DNA from: Bradyrhizobium diazoefficiens
GTDB lineage: Bacteria > Pseudomonadota > Alphaproteobacteria > Rhizobiales > Xanthobacteraceae
Direction: 5' to 3'
Length of the DNA stretch: 64,000 nt
Assembly (NCBI RefSeq): GCF_016616885.1
Contig: NZ_CP067102.1
Span: 6,352,501-6,416,500, forward strand
In this document: positions 1 to 8,685 of the stretch, piece by piece
Numbering within the stretch: position 1 is the stretch's first letter
How the letters are laid out: each line of letters opens with the position of its first letter
Program-made: the position numbers and the translations under genes
Notes under the pieces: model-generated
Seen by the model: only the letters and a program-made list of their open reading frames with translations
What the model was told of the DNA's origin: nothing
Database searches by the model: none

Positions 1-958
1 TCAGCGCCGCGAAGCAGATCGCAAAGCCGGCGCAGCTGATGGCCCACACCCATTCCCGCCCGATCCGGTCGGAGATATGGCCGAGGAAAATCTGGCCGGG
101 AATGCCGAGCAGGCTGACGGCGCCGAGCGCCCATACCGCAACGCTCGGGCTGAAGCCGATGTCGAGCAGGAACTTGGTTTGGTGCACTTGCACCGCGTAC
201 CAGATGTACAGGCCGCAGAAATAGCCGAGCGCGATCCACCAGAAGCGTGCGGTCGCGACCGCCCGTCGGAGCGTCCAATCGGTAGCCGCCCAGACGGGAT
301 CGACGATGTTGGAGACCGGCTTTTCGGTGCCCGCGGCCGGCGCAGCGTCGCCGTCCGGCTGGAGGCCGATGTCTTCGGGACGCTTGTGCAGGAGCAGATT
401 GATCGGCGCCAGCACGATCAGGATCATCAGGCCCATCGCGGTGCAAGCGGTGCGCCAGCCGGTCTGCTCGATCAAGTGCTGCACCCATGGCAGCAGCGTC
501 ACCGAACCGATGCCGACGCCGGCAAAGGCGATGCCGATGGCAAAGCCGCGCTTGCGAATGAACCAGTTCGGCAGGAACAGCGACTGGCCGGAATAGCCGA
601 GACACACCGAGCCGGCGCCGACCATGACCCCGATCGTCACATAGAGATGCCAGGGCTGGCTAGTGAGCGGCGCGAGCAACAGCCCGCCGGCCATCAGCAA
701 CACGCCGAGCTCCATCACCGCACGTGGCCCCGCGCGATCCATCAACCGGCCGATCAGCGGGCTGGCGATCGCCGATGCAACGAATCCAAACGAGAAGGCG
801 CCGGCGGTGACGCCGCGCTCCCAGCCGAATTCGGAGAGAATGGGCGGATAGAACAATGAAAAGGCGGTGCGCGCATTGACGCCGATGGCCATGGTCACAA
901 AGGTCACCACGACCACGACCCAGCCGTAGAAAAACGGTAGCCGCATTTTTGGTTTCAT
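1..958 (-). CDS. MFS transporter, C-terminus beyond window
   Basis: Partial gene: the N-terminal 319 codons are present and the rest lies left of position 1. The protein starts MKPKMRLPFFYGWVVVVV and shows repeated hydrophobic helices. A motif-A-like loop, GRLMDRAGPR, follows the second helix, as in the major facilitator superfamily. A charged cytoplasmic loop (HKRPEDIGLQPDG) sits in the middle, typical of the monocarboxylate/oxalate-formate type. It is the last visible gene of a leftward run with a D-2-hydroxyacid dehydrogenase and a TRAP transporter, so import or export of an organic acid is likely. The substrate cannot be read from sequence. The ATG at 958 gives the natural N-terminus; a second Met four codons in is possible. 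Confidence 0.85.
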   Translation of the reverse strand, partial: MKPKMRLPFFYGWVVVVVTFVTMAIGVNARTAFSLFYPPILSEFGWERGVTAGAFSFGFVASAIASPLIGRLMDRAGPRAVMELGVLLMAGGLLLAPLTSQPWHLYVTIGVMVGAGSVCLGYSGQSLFLPNWFIRKRGFAIGIAFAGVGIGSVTLLPWVQHLIEQTGWRTACTAMGLMILIVLAPINLLLHKRPEDIGLQPDGDAAPAAGTEKPVSNIVDPVWAATDWTLRRAVATARFWWIALGYFCGLYIWYAVQVHQTKFLLDIGFSPSVAVWALGAVSLLGIPGQIFLGHISDRIGREWVWAISCAGFAICFAAL

Positions 959-1004
959 CCCTAGACGATCCGGGCCACGACCGGGTTCAAGGCGGCGTTG
1001 GCTT

Positions 1005-1982
1005 TCACGGCCGCCGCGTCCAGCGGTCGGCATTGACGGCACCCTGCGGGGCATCGCCCTTGATGATGGCGTCGACCTGCCGCACCGTTTCCAGCGACTG
1101 ATATTCGATCGCCTGCGGCGTCAACCCGCCGACATGCGGCGTCGCGACGACGTTGGCAAGCTTTGCCAGCTCCGGTGTCGGCATCTGGTCGGGGGCGCGG
1201 CCGACATCCATCGCAGCACCGGCGATGCGGTTCTCCAGCAGCGCCTTTGCGAGTGCCGCCTCGTCGACGAGGTTGCCGCGCGACAGATTGATGAAGACAG
1301 CATGCTTCTGCATGCGCGCCAGTGCCGCCTCCCCGATCAGCTTCTCGGTCTGCTCGTTGGCAATGGCGAGGCAGACGACATAGTCGGAAGCCGCCAGGAG
1401 TTCGTCGAGGCCGACCTGCTTGATCGCGCTGTCGCTGACATCAGCGAAGGGATCGGAGACCAGCACGTCCATGCGCATCACCTTGGCGATCTCGGCGAGG
1501 TAACGACCGATGCTGCCATAACCGATGATGCCGATTGTGCTGCCGGCGAGCTGACGGCCCATCCGCGCCTCCGGCTTGCGGCCGGCGTGGTAGTCGGCTG
1601 TAGCCCGCGACACGCCGCGCGACAGGTCGACCATGAAGCCGACCGCGAGCTCGGCGACCGCGTGCACGAAGCCGGGACCGGCGCGCGTGACCAGCACACC
1701 GGCTTGCGAGGCGGCCTCGACATCGACGTTGCGGATATCGACCGCGCAGCGGACGAAGGCACGCAGGCGCGGCAATTGCGCAAAGATCTCGCCACGGCCT
1801 TCCGTCATGCGATCGGCGACGATGATGTCGGCGTCCTTTGCCGCATGCACGAGGCTTGCCGCATCGAGCGCCTGGTCACCCTCGTGCAGGATCACGTCCG
1901 CAATCGCGCGCAGGCCGTTGAGGCTGCGATCGCCGTAATAGTTGCGGCGCATCTCCGGCGTGTGGGCCAGCAGGACTTTCAC
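1005..1982 (-). CDS. D-isomer-specific 2-hydroxyacid dehydrogenase-like protein
   Basis: NAD(P)-dependent oxidoreductase of 325 aa, the usual family length. The Rossmann motif GIIGYGSIGRYL lies near residues 150–161. The substrate-binding Arg is in NLSRGNLVDE and the catalytic His in ATPHVGG. The Glu that normally modulates that His (the E of DVFxxEP) is replaced: the region reads DVGRAPDQMP, so the aligned position is Ala. Start is GTG at 1982 with a GGGAG Shine-Dalgarno about 8 nt upstream. It lies 12 nt downstream of the TRAP permease and is probably co-transcribed, so it may oxidise or reduce the imported 2-hydroxy or 2-oxo acid. The family call is firm; the substrate is unknown. Confidence 0.9.
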   Translation of the reverse strand: MKVLLAHTPEMRRNYYGDRSLNGLRAIADVILHEGDQALDAASLVHAAKDADIIVADRMTEGRGEIFAQLPRLRAFVRCAVDIRNVDVEAASQAGVLVTRAGPGFVHAVAELAVGFMVDLSRGVSRATADYHAGRKPEARMGRQLAGSTIGIIGYGSIGRYLAEIAKVMRMDVLVSDPFADVSDSAIKQVGLDELLAASDYVVCLAIANEQTEKLIGEAALARMQKHAVFINLSRGNLVDEAALAKALLENRIAGAAMDVGRAPDQMPTPELAKLANVVATPHVGGLTPQAIEYQSLETVRQVDAIIKGDAPQGAVNADRWTRRP

Positions 1983-1994
1983 GGCAACACTCCC

Positions 1995-3869
1995 TTAGTA
2001 GCCGAACGCGCGCGGCAAGGCGGTGCTCAGCCATGGCACGAAGGCGATGACGAGCAGGCAGAGGAACAACAGGCCAAGATAACCCAGGATCGGTTTCACC
2101 GTCTGCTCGATCGGCACGTTGCCGATCAGGCAGGCGCCGTAAAGCCCCAGCCCGAGCGGCGGCGCGAACAGGCCGACGCCCATCGCGATCACGAGCACCA
2201 CGCCGAAATGCAGGGGATCGATCCCGAGCTGCACCGCCACCGGCAACAGCAGCGGCCCGAAGATGATCAGCGCAGCCGCGCCTTCCAGCACCGAGCCCAT
2301 CACGATCAGCACGGCGATCGCGAGCAGGATGAACAGCCAGGTGCCTGAGGTTTTGGACAGTCCTAGCATGAAGTCGCCGACCGCATGCGGCACCTGCTGC
2401 AAGGTCAGCGTGAACGCCAGCGATTGCGCGGCGGCGACGATGAACAGCACCAGCCCCGCGCGCGTCGCCGCCTGGACGAAACTATGCGTCGCCGTTTTGA
2501 AGCTGAGCTCGCGGAATACGACGCTGCCGACGATGAGCGCGTAGGTGACCGCGAAGGCCGAGATCTCGGTCGCCGTGGCAAAGCCGCTCTTGAAGCCGAA
2601 GAAGATCATGAAGATCAGGCCGAACGAGGCGATCGCGCCGCTCCACAGGCCTGAGACTGGCATCTGCGGCTCGACCGCCTTGGCGTCATCAGGCTTCTTG
2701 CCGAAGATGATGGAGAAGACGATCAGGACCGCCGCCATCAGCGCCGCCGGCAGCAGCCCTGCCATGAACAGGCCGCCGATCGAGAGGTTTGCGACGAAAC
2801 CCAGAATGATCAGGTTGATGCAGGGCGGAATGGTTTCCGCCATCACCGCGGACGCCGCGAGCAGCGCCACCGCGCTGCCCGGATTCTGCTTCGAGCGTCG
2901 CGCCGCCGGAATCAGCACCGAGCCGACGGCCGCGACATCGGCCATCTTCGAACCCGAGATGCCGGAGAACAGCACCATCGAGGCCACCATCACGACGTTG
3001 AGGCCGCCGCGCATACGGCCGACGCCACGTTGGAGCAGCTCGATCAAGCGCACCGACATGCCGTTGGCTTCCATGAGGTAGCCGACGAGGATGAAGAACG
3101 GGATCGCGAGCAGCACGAAATTGTCGATGCCGCGCGCCATCTGCTGGGCGAAGATGACGCCGGGCAGCGCGCCCTCGACCCAGATGAAGATCAGCGCGGC
3201 CAGCGCCAGCGCAAAGCCGATCGGCAAGCCGCCGAACAGCGTGGCGAAGAAGCCGATCAGCATCAGCGTGCCCGCTGACGGCACCGAGGACGGCGACAGA
3301 TAATCCCAGGCGAGATAGAGGCCGGTCACCATGGCGACCGCAACAAGGCCTCTCATGATGTCGGGCAGCGGTCGCGCGCAGAGATGGTCGACCGCGAACA
3401 CCGTCATGAACAGCGCGCCGATGCCCATCGGATAGAAGGTCAGTTCCAAAGGCAGGCCTGAGCCGGTGGTCTGCCCCGCCGTCAATGATCCGAGCTTGAT
3501 GGCGTTGTAGGCGACGTAACCGGAGATCAGCACGACGAGCACGGCGCTGGCGGCGTCGACCAGGGCGCGCAGCCGCAGCGCCAGCAGATCGCGGAAGAAG
3601 GACACGCCGACATTCTCGCCGCGCGCCAGCGCACTTGCTGCACCGAAGAAGGCCGATCCGACCATCAATCCGCGCGCGACGTCATCCGACCATTCGACCG
3701 GCGCGTTGAAGCAGAAGCGCAGCAGCACGGAGCCGCACACGACGGCGAGATCGGCGGCCAGAAGGATGGCCGCGATCGCGTCACTGCAACGAAGCAGCAA
3801 TGCAATGCTCCCGTGTCGACCGCCCGAGAGCGGCACGGCGCCTGTCATCGCCAACTCGGATTTGGCCAT
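1995..3869 (-). CDS. TRAP transporter permease, fused DctQ–DctM
   Basis: Single polypeptide of about 624 aa joining the small 4-helix DctQ subunit (roughly the first 180 residues) to the large 12-helix DctM subunit. This secondary transporter works with a periplasmic binding protein to import carboxylates. DctM-type features include the FVLLAIPFFILVGYLMEANG segment and FAPPLGLGLYGACLI near the C-terminus. An upstream TTG at 3899 would overlap dctP. The ATG at 3869, one base after the dctP stop, is preferred and implies tight translational coupling. The order dctP–dctQM–dehydrogenase–MFS suggests a catabolic uptake operon. Confidence 0.92.
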   Translation of the reverse strand: MAKSELAMTGAVPLSGGRHGSIALLLRCSDAIAAILLAADLAVVCGSVLLRFCFNAPVEWSDDVARGLMVGSAFFGAASALARGENVGVSFFRDLLALRLRALVDAASAVLVVLISGYVAYNAIKLGSLTAGQTTGSGLPLELTFYPMGIGALFMTVFAVDHLCARPLPDIMRGLVAVAMVTGLYLAWDYLSPSSVPSAGTLMLIGFFATLFGGLPIGFALALAALIFIWVEGALPGVIFAQQMARGIDNFVLLAIPFFILVGYLMEANGMSVRLIELLQRGVGRMRGGLNVVMVASMVLFSGISGSKMADVAAVGSVLIPAARRSKQNPGSAVALLAASAVMAETIPPCINLIILGFVANLSIGGLFMAGLLPAALMAAVLIVFSIIFGKKPDDAKAVEPQMPVSGLWSGAIASFGLIFMIFFGFKSGFATATEISAFAVTYALIVGSVVFRELSFKTATHSFVQAATRAGLVLFIVAAAQSLAFTLTLQQVPHAVGDFMLGLSKTSGTWLFILLAIAVLIVMGSVLEGAAALIIFGPLLLPVAVQLGIDPLHFGVVLVIAMGVGLFAPPLGLGLYGACLIGNVPIEQTVKPILGYLGLLFLCLLVIAFVPWLSTALPRAFGY

Positions 3870-3870
3870 C

Positions 3871-4902
3871 TTAGGCTTGCGTCGAGCGAATGATGTCAAT
3901 GACGGGCTTGGACTCCGGCCGCGCCTTGATGAAGTTCTCGATCTGCGGCGCCACGCGCTTCTTGAACGCCTCGCGGTCGCATTCGGCCACCGTCACACCT
4001 TTCTCGGTCAGAGCCGCCAGCGCCTCCTTCTCGACCGCGAGCCCATGGGTTCGCGTGTCGGCCGCGGCCTTCTTCGCGGCGTCGAGAAAGCCCTCGCGCA
4101 GCTTCGGATCCATGCGGTTGAACGTCGTGTCGCTGAAGTAGATCGCGAGCGGCGAGAAATTGTGCTGCGTCAGCGCATAGAATTTCGCGGTTTCGAAGAA
4201 CTTGCTGGCGAGGATCGTCGGCGGATCGTGCTCGAGGCCATCAAGCACGCCGGCCTGCAGTGCCGTGTAGATTTCGCCGAACGCCAGCGGCGTGGCCGCA
4301 GCGCCCATCAGCCGCAGGCATTCCGTGATGACAGGATTCGGCAGCGTGCGGATCTTGAGTCCGGCGAGGTCTTCCGGCGTCTTCACCGGCTTCTTGGCGA
4401 ATACGCTGCGCGAGCCGAAATTATAGGCCCATGCGATGATGCGGATGTTGCTGCCCTTGAGCAGCGCGTCCTCGATCGGCTTGGCGGCACTGGCGTCGAA
4501 CGCCTTGGTCTGCTGCGGGAAGCTCGAGAACAGAAAGCCGAGGTCGTAGGTGCCGACCAACGGCACCAGATTGGCCGAGATCGACGAGCCCGACACCATG
4601 AGGTCGATAACGCCGAGCTTCACCGAATTGATGACGTCGATTTCCTGACCGAGCTGGTTGTCCGGGAAGAAGGCGACCTCGACCTGCTCGCCGAGCCCGT
4701 TGCCCTTCAGATTCTTGACGAGGTTGTCGTAGTAGACGCGGCCGTTGGCGAATTTGGGATCGTTCGGCAGCGAGGAGGAGCATTTCAGCTTCAGCGTCGC
4801 GGCTTCGGCGCGGCCGATGACGGCGGGAGAGAGCACGAGGCCGGCGGTCACCGCCGTCGACGACTTGATGAACGTGCGACGGCTGACGGACACGATAGTC
4901 AT
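3871..4902 (-). CDS. TRAP transporter substrate-binding protein DctP
   Basis: Periplasmic solute-binding receptor of 343 aa for the adjoining DctQM permease. The N-terminus carries a twin-arginine signal (SRRTFIK, then a hydrophobic stretch ending near GRAEA), so the protein is probably exported folded by Tat. The DctP-family region AGLKIRTLPNPVITECLRLM contains the Arg that usually contacts a substrate carboxylate, and ALQAGVLDGLEHDP is the equally conserved following segment. Start ATG 4902 has GGGAGAG upstream. It is the first gene of the leftward operon, so the promoter should lie in 4903–5209. Substrate unknown; a 2-hydroxy acid or other monocarboxylate is inferred only from the neighbouring dehydrogenase. 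Confidence 0.93.
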   Translation of the reverse strand: MTIVSVSRRTFIKSSTAVTAGLVLSPAVIGRAEAATLKLKCSSSLPNDPKFANGRVYYDNLVKNLKGNGLGEQVEVAFFPDNQLGQEIDVINSVKLGVIDLMVSGSSISANLVPLVGTYDLGFLFSSFPQQTKAFDASAAKPIEDALLKGSNIRIIAWAYNFGSRSVFAKKPVKTPEDLAGLKIRTLPNPVITECLRLMGAAATPLAFGEIYTALQAGVLDGLEHDPPTILASKFFETAKFYALTQHNFSPLAIYFSDTTFNRMDPKLREGFLDAAKKAAADTRTHGLAVEKEALAALTEKGVTVAECDREAFKKRVAPQIENFIKARPESKPVIDIIRSTQA

Positions 4903-5209
4903 GGTGTCTCTCCCGAATATTTTTTGTTCGCAGCCGCGGTCGTAGCCACGGCCTGTTGCGCGGACTGTATGGCCAAAGCGACGAGGCAGGCAAGGGTTGC
5001 GACCAGCTCAGTCGAGACGGGACGAGAGCAAGGCGCGCCGGCAGAAACTGCAACGGACGGCCTATATCTGCCGATGTTTTCGATCATGCCGCATCGCGAC
5101 CGAACGGCGTGCCATGCAGGATTGACGCAGATCGATCCAATTCAGGTATGGATCAATGCCGAACGCAGATTGATGGGCTTTTGGCAGGTCGCTGCGCGTT
5201 GGCACGCAA
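4903..5209. other. intergenic, dctP upstream region
   Basis: About 300 bases between dctP and the doxX terminator. Short open frames on both strands have no recognisable features. It should contain the promoter of the leftward TRAP operon, but no convincing −35/−10 pair or operator was picked out. Confidence 0.4.
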
Positions 5210-5241
5210 CAAAAAAGCTGCGGAACCGTGATCCCGCAGCT
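5210..5241 (-). terminator. Rho-independent terminator of doxX
   Basis: On the minus strand a perfect 8-bp stem (AGCTGCGG/CCGCAGCT, 5216–5223 and 5234–5241) with a 10-nt loop is followed directly by a run of six T residues. It lies 25 nt past the doxX stop. This is the clearest intrinsic terminator in the window. Confidence 0.85.
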
Positions 5242-5266
5242 CCAGCGTTTCAATGATGCGACGATG

Positions 5267-5710
5267 TCAGCGCGACGACGCGACGCTCAACTGTCCGCTC
5301 GCTGCCTCGACATCGCGCGAGGGCCGCAGCGCGAAGGCGCCATCGCCGAGCAGCGCCTGCGCAACCAGCGCAATCGCCCAGAACGCGGGGAATTCCCAGC
5401 CGCCCTTCGTGTTGGTGAAGAAGAACCCGGCCGCACCATGGACGGTGAAGATCGCACCGAGCAGGACCGGGATGCCGATCAACGCCGCATAGCGGGTCCA
5501 GACACCGAGGACCAGGGCAATGCCGCTGAGAACTTCCACGGTCATCACGAGGTAGGCGAGCTCGGGCGGGAAGCCGAGGCTGCCGAAGAATTTTGCCGTG
5601 CCGGCCGGGGTGAAGACGAACAGTTTCAGGCCGGCATGGGCCAGGAACAGCGCGCCCAGCGTCACGCGCAGGACCAGCGCGGCGTAGGGAGCGGTACGGG
5701 AATCGATCAT
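5267..5710 (-). CDS. DoxX family membrane protein
   Basis: Four-helix integral membrane protein of about 147 aa. The DoxX signature is visible: RVTLGALFLAHAGLKLF, then FFGSLGFPPELAYLVMTVEVLSG split around the first loop, and KGGWEFPAFWAIALVAQALLGDG near the end. Family members are linked to quinone or thiol redox functions, but most are uncharacterised. The ATG at 5710 (MIDSR) is chosen because GGAG lies 6 nt upstream; an ATG at 5722 is the alternative. It is divergent from a LysR gene with a short palindromic spacer and is probably regulated by it. A strong terminator follows. Confidence 0.9.
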   Translation of the reverse strand: MIDSRTAPYAALVLRVTLGALFLAHAGLKLFVFTPAGTAKFFGSLGFPPELAYLVMTVEVLSGIALVLGVWTRYAALIGIPVLLGAIFTVHGAAGFFFTNTKGGWEFPAFWAIALVAQALLGDGAFALRPSRDVEAASGQLSVASSR

Positions 5711-5742
5711 CGCGGACTCCATTGTTGGGAGACCTATCATCT

Positions 5743-5756
5743 ATTCTCATGAGAAT
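5743..5756. promoter_or_regulatory. palindrome in doxX–lysR spacer, candidate operator
   Basis: Perfect 14-bp palindrome ATTCTCATGAGAAT in the 95-bp spacer between the divergent doxX and lysR genes, where a LysR-type regulator normally binds to control both its own gene and its target. The binding role is inferred. Confidence 0.5.
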
Positions 5757-5805
5757 GATAATCGGCTATTCTGGAAATATACTTCACACCAATAGAGTGA
5801 GATAG

Positions 5806-6726
5806 ATGCTCGACCGGCTGACCAGCCTGGAAGTCTTCGCGAAGGTGGCAGCGAACGGCAGCCTGTCCGGTGCGGCCCGGGCGATGGGCTTGTCGCAGAC
5901 CATGGTCACCAAGCACGTCGCCTCGCTGGAAGCCCGCCTCGGCATCAAGCTGTTCCACCGCACCACGCGGCGGCTCTCGATCACCGAGGCCGGCCGCCTC
6001 TATCTGGAATCCTCCGAGCGGATCCTCGCCGACATGGAGACGGCGGATGCCGCGGTCGCGCGCGAACGCGTCGAGCCGCGCGGATCGTTACGGGTCAACG
6101 TGCCCGTCGTGTTCGGCACACGGCAGATCGCGCCGCTCATCGCGGAATTCTCGGAACGCCATCCCGAGGTCACCATCGAGCTCGGCCTCAATGATCGGCT
6201 CGTCGACCTCGCCGAGGAGGGCTGGGACCTCGCGATCCGCATCGGCAAGTTGCGCGACTCCAGCATGGTGGCCCGGCGGCTCTCGCCGAACCGCCTGGTC
6301 GTCTGTGCCGCACCTTCCTATCTGGCGAAGCACGGCACGCCGCGCAGCGTAGCCGACCTCGCCGCACATAATTGCCTCGGCTACACGCTCTCGCAGCAGG
6401 CGAGCGCGGCGGAATGGCTGTTCGGCGCGGACGGCGAGATCCGCGTCCAGGTCTCCGGCAATCTGCGCGCCAACAACGGCGATGCGCTGCGCGAGGCGAC
6501 ACTGGCCGGCCTTGGGCTGGCGCGGCAACCGACCTTCATCGTCGCCGACGACTTGCGCGCGGGCTCGCTGGTCGCGCTTCCGCTCGATCAGCCGGAGATC
6601 CAGTCCTCCGCGGTGCATGCGGTCTACCTGCCTGATCGCCGGCCACCGGCGAAGGTGCGCGCCTTCATCGATTTCCTCGCGGCGCGCTTCGCACCGGATC
6701 CGCCCTGGGATCGCGGACTATTTTGA
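5806..6726 (+). CDS. LysR family transcriptional regulator
   Basis: DNA-binding regulator of 306 aa. The N-terminal winged helix-turn-helix (residues 1–60) reads LTSLEVFAKVAANGSLSGAA followed by MVTKHVASLEARLG and LFHRTTRRLSITEAG, the classic LTTR pattern. The rest is the periplasmic-binding-protein-like effector domain. The version resembles the CrgA/AaeR-type subgroup. It is transcribed away from doxX over a 95-bp spacer holding a 14-bp palindrome, so doxX is the likely target. The effector is unknown. Confidence 0.93.
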   Translation: MLDRLTSLEVFAKVAANGSLSGAARAMGLSQTMVTKHVASLEARLGIKLFHRTTRRLSITEAGRLYLESSERILADMETADAAVARERVEPRGSLRVNVPVVFGTRQIAPLIAEFSERHPEVTIELGLNDRLVDLAEEGWDLAIRIGKLRDSSMVARRLSPNRLVVCAAPSYLAKHGTPRSVADLAAHNCLGYTLSQQASAAEWLFGADGEIRVQVSGNLRANNGDALREATLAGLGLARQPTFIVADDLRAGSLVALPLDQPEIQSSAVHAVYLPDRRPPAKVRAFIDFLAARFAPDPPWDRGLF

Positions 6727-6871
6727 CGCCGCACGGCGTGGCGCGTCAGCTCCGACAGACCCCCTGCCCCAATTTGCCACATGCGAGAGCGTGAGATAGC
6801 GCACAGACGGAGCCGTGGCGGACGACTAGAAAAGGTGACATCCTCGCACCATTGCCGATGGAAGTGACACC

Positions 6872-8347
6872 ATGCGCCGTCCAGTCCTTTCCAATTTGAT
6901 CTTTGCCTCCGGCCTTCTTGCACTCACCCAGTTGATGACGCCGACGCAGGCTGCGGCCGAAGCGCGGCTTGCGCTGGTGATCGGTCAATCCGCCTATCGT
7001 ACGGTGCCGGAACTGCCGAACGCCGCCAATGACGCCAAAGGCATGGCCGAGCTGCTCGGCAATGCCGGCTTCAACGTCACCGCGGCACCCAATCTCTCGC
7101 AGAACGACATGCGACAGGCGATCTCGGATTTCGCCGGCAAGGTCAGCGCCAGCGGCGCCGACACCGTCGCACTGGTGTTCTATGCCGGCCACGGCCTGCA
7201 GATCGACGGCGAGAACTATCTCGTGCCTGTCGATCTCGATCCCAAGCGCGAGGCCGACATTCCGCTGCAGGGCGTGCGGCTGAACGATTTGCTCAACACG
7301 CTCGGCGCGCTGCCGACGCGGGCGCGCATCTTCATGCTCGATGCCTGCCGCAACAATCCGTTCCCGGCGCTGAGCGGCGCCGGCCACGGGCTCGCCATCG
7401 TCGACACCAAGGCAGGCGCGCCCGGCTCCTTCATCTCGTACTCGACCTCGCCCGGTGCCGAAGCCGAGGACGGCTCCGGCGCCGACAGTCCCTACACCAC
7501 CGCGGCCCTGACGGTTGCCAAGCAACCGAACGTCCCGATTGAAGAGGTGTTCAAGCGCATCCGCATTGCGGTGGCGCAATCGACCGACGGGCGACAGATC
7601 CCCTGGGAAAGCTCCTCGCTGACGACCGACTTCAAATTCTTCGGCGAGAGCAGCCAGCAGCCTCCCGCTTCGGGCGCGAACGCGATGGCGCTCGCCAGTG
7701 CCACGCGTAGCGTCGAGGACTGGCGCAAGGATTTGCAGGGCAAGGACGCCAAGGCCGCCTATGAGCTCGTGATCGCCGACGACACGGTGCCGGCGTATCA
7801 GGCCTATATCGAGCTTTACGCGCAGGCCTCCTACACGCCGCGCTTGCGCACCGTGCTTGAGCGCCGGCGCCAGATGCTGGCGTGGGACCGCGCGGTGGCG
7901 ATCAACACCCGCGCCTCCTTCGAGGCCTATCTCGCGAACTGGGACAACAGCGATCTCGCCGCGACCGCGCGGCGGCTGCTGCTCCGCGTGCAGAACCGCA
8001 ACTACGCCTTGCCGGTTGCGGCCGCCGCGGTGCCGGTCGCCGTCGCGATGGCGCCGACCTGCCCATGCTCGGCACCGACAACACCGGCGACGCCGATCAA
8101 CCCGACGGTTGCGCCTGTGATCAAGAAGCGCGTCGACGACACGCCGCCAAAGCGCAAGGTCGTCGACACACCGCCGAAGCGCCGGCCGCCGCCTGACGAA
8201 GTCGTTGTCGAGCGCGCACCGCCCCCCGGCCCGCCGCCCGAAGCCGTCGGCGTCGGGATCGGTCTCGGGATTGGTCTCGGCATGGGCATGGGCGGCCACG
8301 GCGGAGGAATGGGACGCGGCGGCGACTACAACCGCGGCAGGTACTGA
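6872..8347 (+). CDS. exported caspase-family (C14) protease-like protein
   Basis: 491 aa. A Sec signal peptide covers residues 1–29 (ends AAAE). The caspase/metacaspase p20 domain follows, with the catalytic His107 in YAGHGLQ and Cys159 in LDACRNNPF; both dyad residues are intact. Residues 250–375 are helical. The tail is proline/lysine rich (two KRxVVDTPPKR units) and ends in a run of GIGLG and GMGMGGHGG repeats. Bacterial caspase homologues of this type are usually periplasmic, and their substrates are unknown. No partner gene is adjacent. The Gly-rich end is probably unstructured. Confidence 0.9.
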   Translation: MRRPVLSNLIFASGLLALTQLMTPTQAAAEARLALVIGQSAYRTVPELPNAANDAKGMAELLGNAGFNVTAAPNLSQNDMRQAISDFAGKVSASGADTVALVFYAGHGLQIDGENYLVPVDLDPKREADIPLQGVRLNDLLNTLGALPTRARIFMLDACRNNPFPALSGAGHGLAIVDTKAGAPGSFISYSTSPGAEAEDGSGADSPYTTAALTVAKQPNVPIEEVFKRIRIAVAQSTDGRQIPWESSSLTTDFKFFGESSQQPPASGANAMALASATRSVEDWRKDLQGKDAKAAYELVIADDTVPAYQAYIELYAQASYTPRLRTVLERRRQMLAWDRAVAINTRASFEAYLANWDNSDLAATARRLLLRVQNRNYALPVAAAAVPVAVAMAPTCPCSAPTTPATPINPTVAPVIKKRVDDTPPKRKVVDTPPKRRPPPDEVVVERAPPPGPPPEAVGVGIGLGIGLGMGMGGHGGGMGRGGDYNRGRY

Positions 8348-8384
8348 GGCTGTCGCATCGCGATACGGACGACAGATATGTCCT

Positions 8385-8557
8385 CCGTCATTGCGAGTTG
8401 AGCACCGGCCAGACGGCCGACCCCGCTGGATGAAAATGGGTGATTGCTCCTGACGGAGTCTGCTGGAACTCACACACTTTCTTCTTAGCGTAGCGAAGCA
8501 ACCCAGACTGCCGCCGCGGTAGGATTCTGGATTGCTTCGCTTCGCTCGCAATGACGA
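8385..8557. repeat. palindromic repeat, interrupted copy
   Basis: Begins CCGTCATTGCGAG and ends with the inverted match CTCGCAATGACGA. The inner arms (AGCGAAGCAACCCAGACT and ATTCTGGATTGCTTCGCT) match the copy at 58639–58725. About 90 bases of unrelated sequence separate the left tip from the left inner arm. It fills most of the 338-bp gap before the SulP gene; nothing else was recognised there. Confidence 0.7.
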
Positions 8558-8685
8558 CTTGGAGGCAGAAGAGAATCAATCACCCGGCCATTTCTGTTGA
8601 CGGAAGTTGCGCAGTCTGCCGCCCTCCAACCTGGAAATGCTGTAGTCTGATCAACTTACACGCGCTTTCCGGGGATCCGACATCG

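Noticed and set aside
77..859. Long open frame on the plus strand opposite the MFS gene
   Set aside because: It is the antisense of a clear transporter gene; the product is Arg/Glu-rich with no domain.
1134..2348. 404-codon open frame on the plus strand
   Set aside because: Antisense to the dehydrogenase and TRAP permease; the His/Asp/Arg-rich product is typical of shadow frames in GC-rich DNA.
3706..5256. 516-codon open frame on the plus strand
   Set aside because: Lies opposite dctP and dctQM and spans an intergenic region; no recognisable motifs.
5751..5769. Fur-box-like sequence near GAGAATGATAATC
   Set aside because: Only about 12 of 19 positions fit the classical Fur consensus, and no iron genes are adjacent.
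6746..8551. 601-codon open frame on the minus strand
   Set aside because: Antisense to the caspase gene, which has a signal peptide and both catalytic residues.
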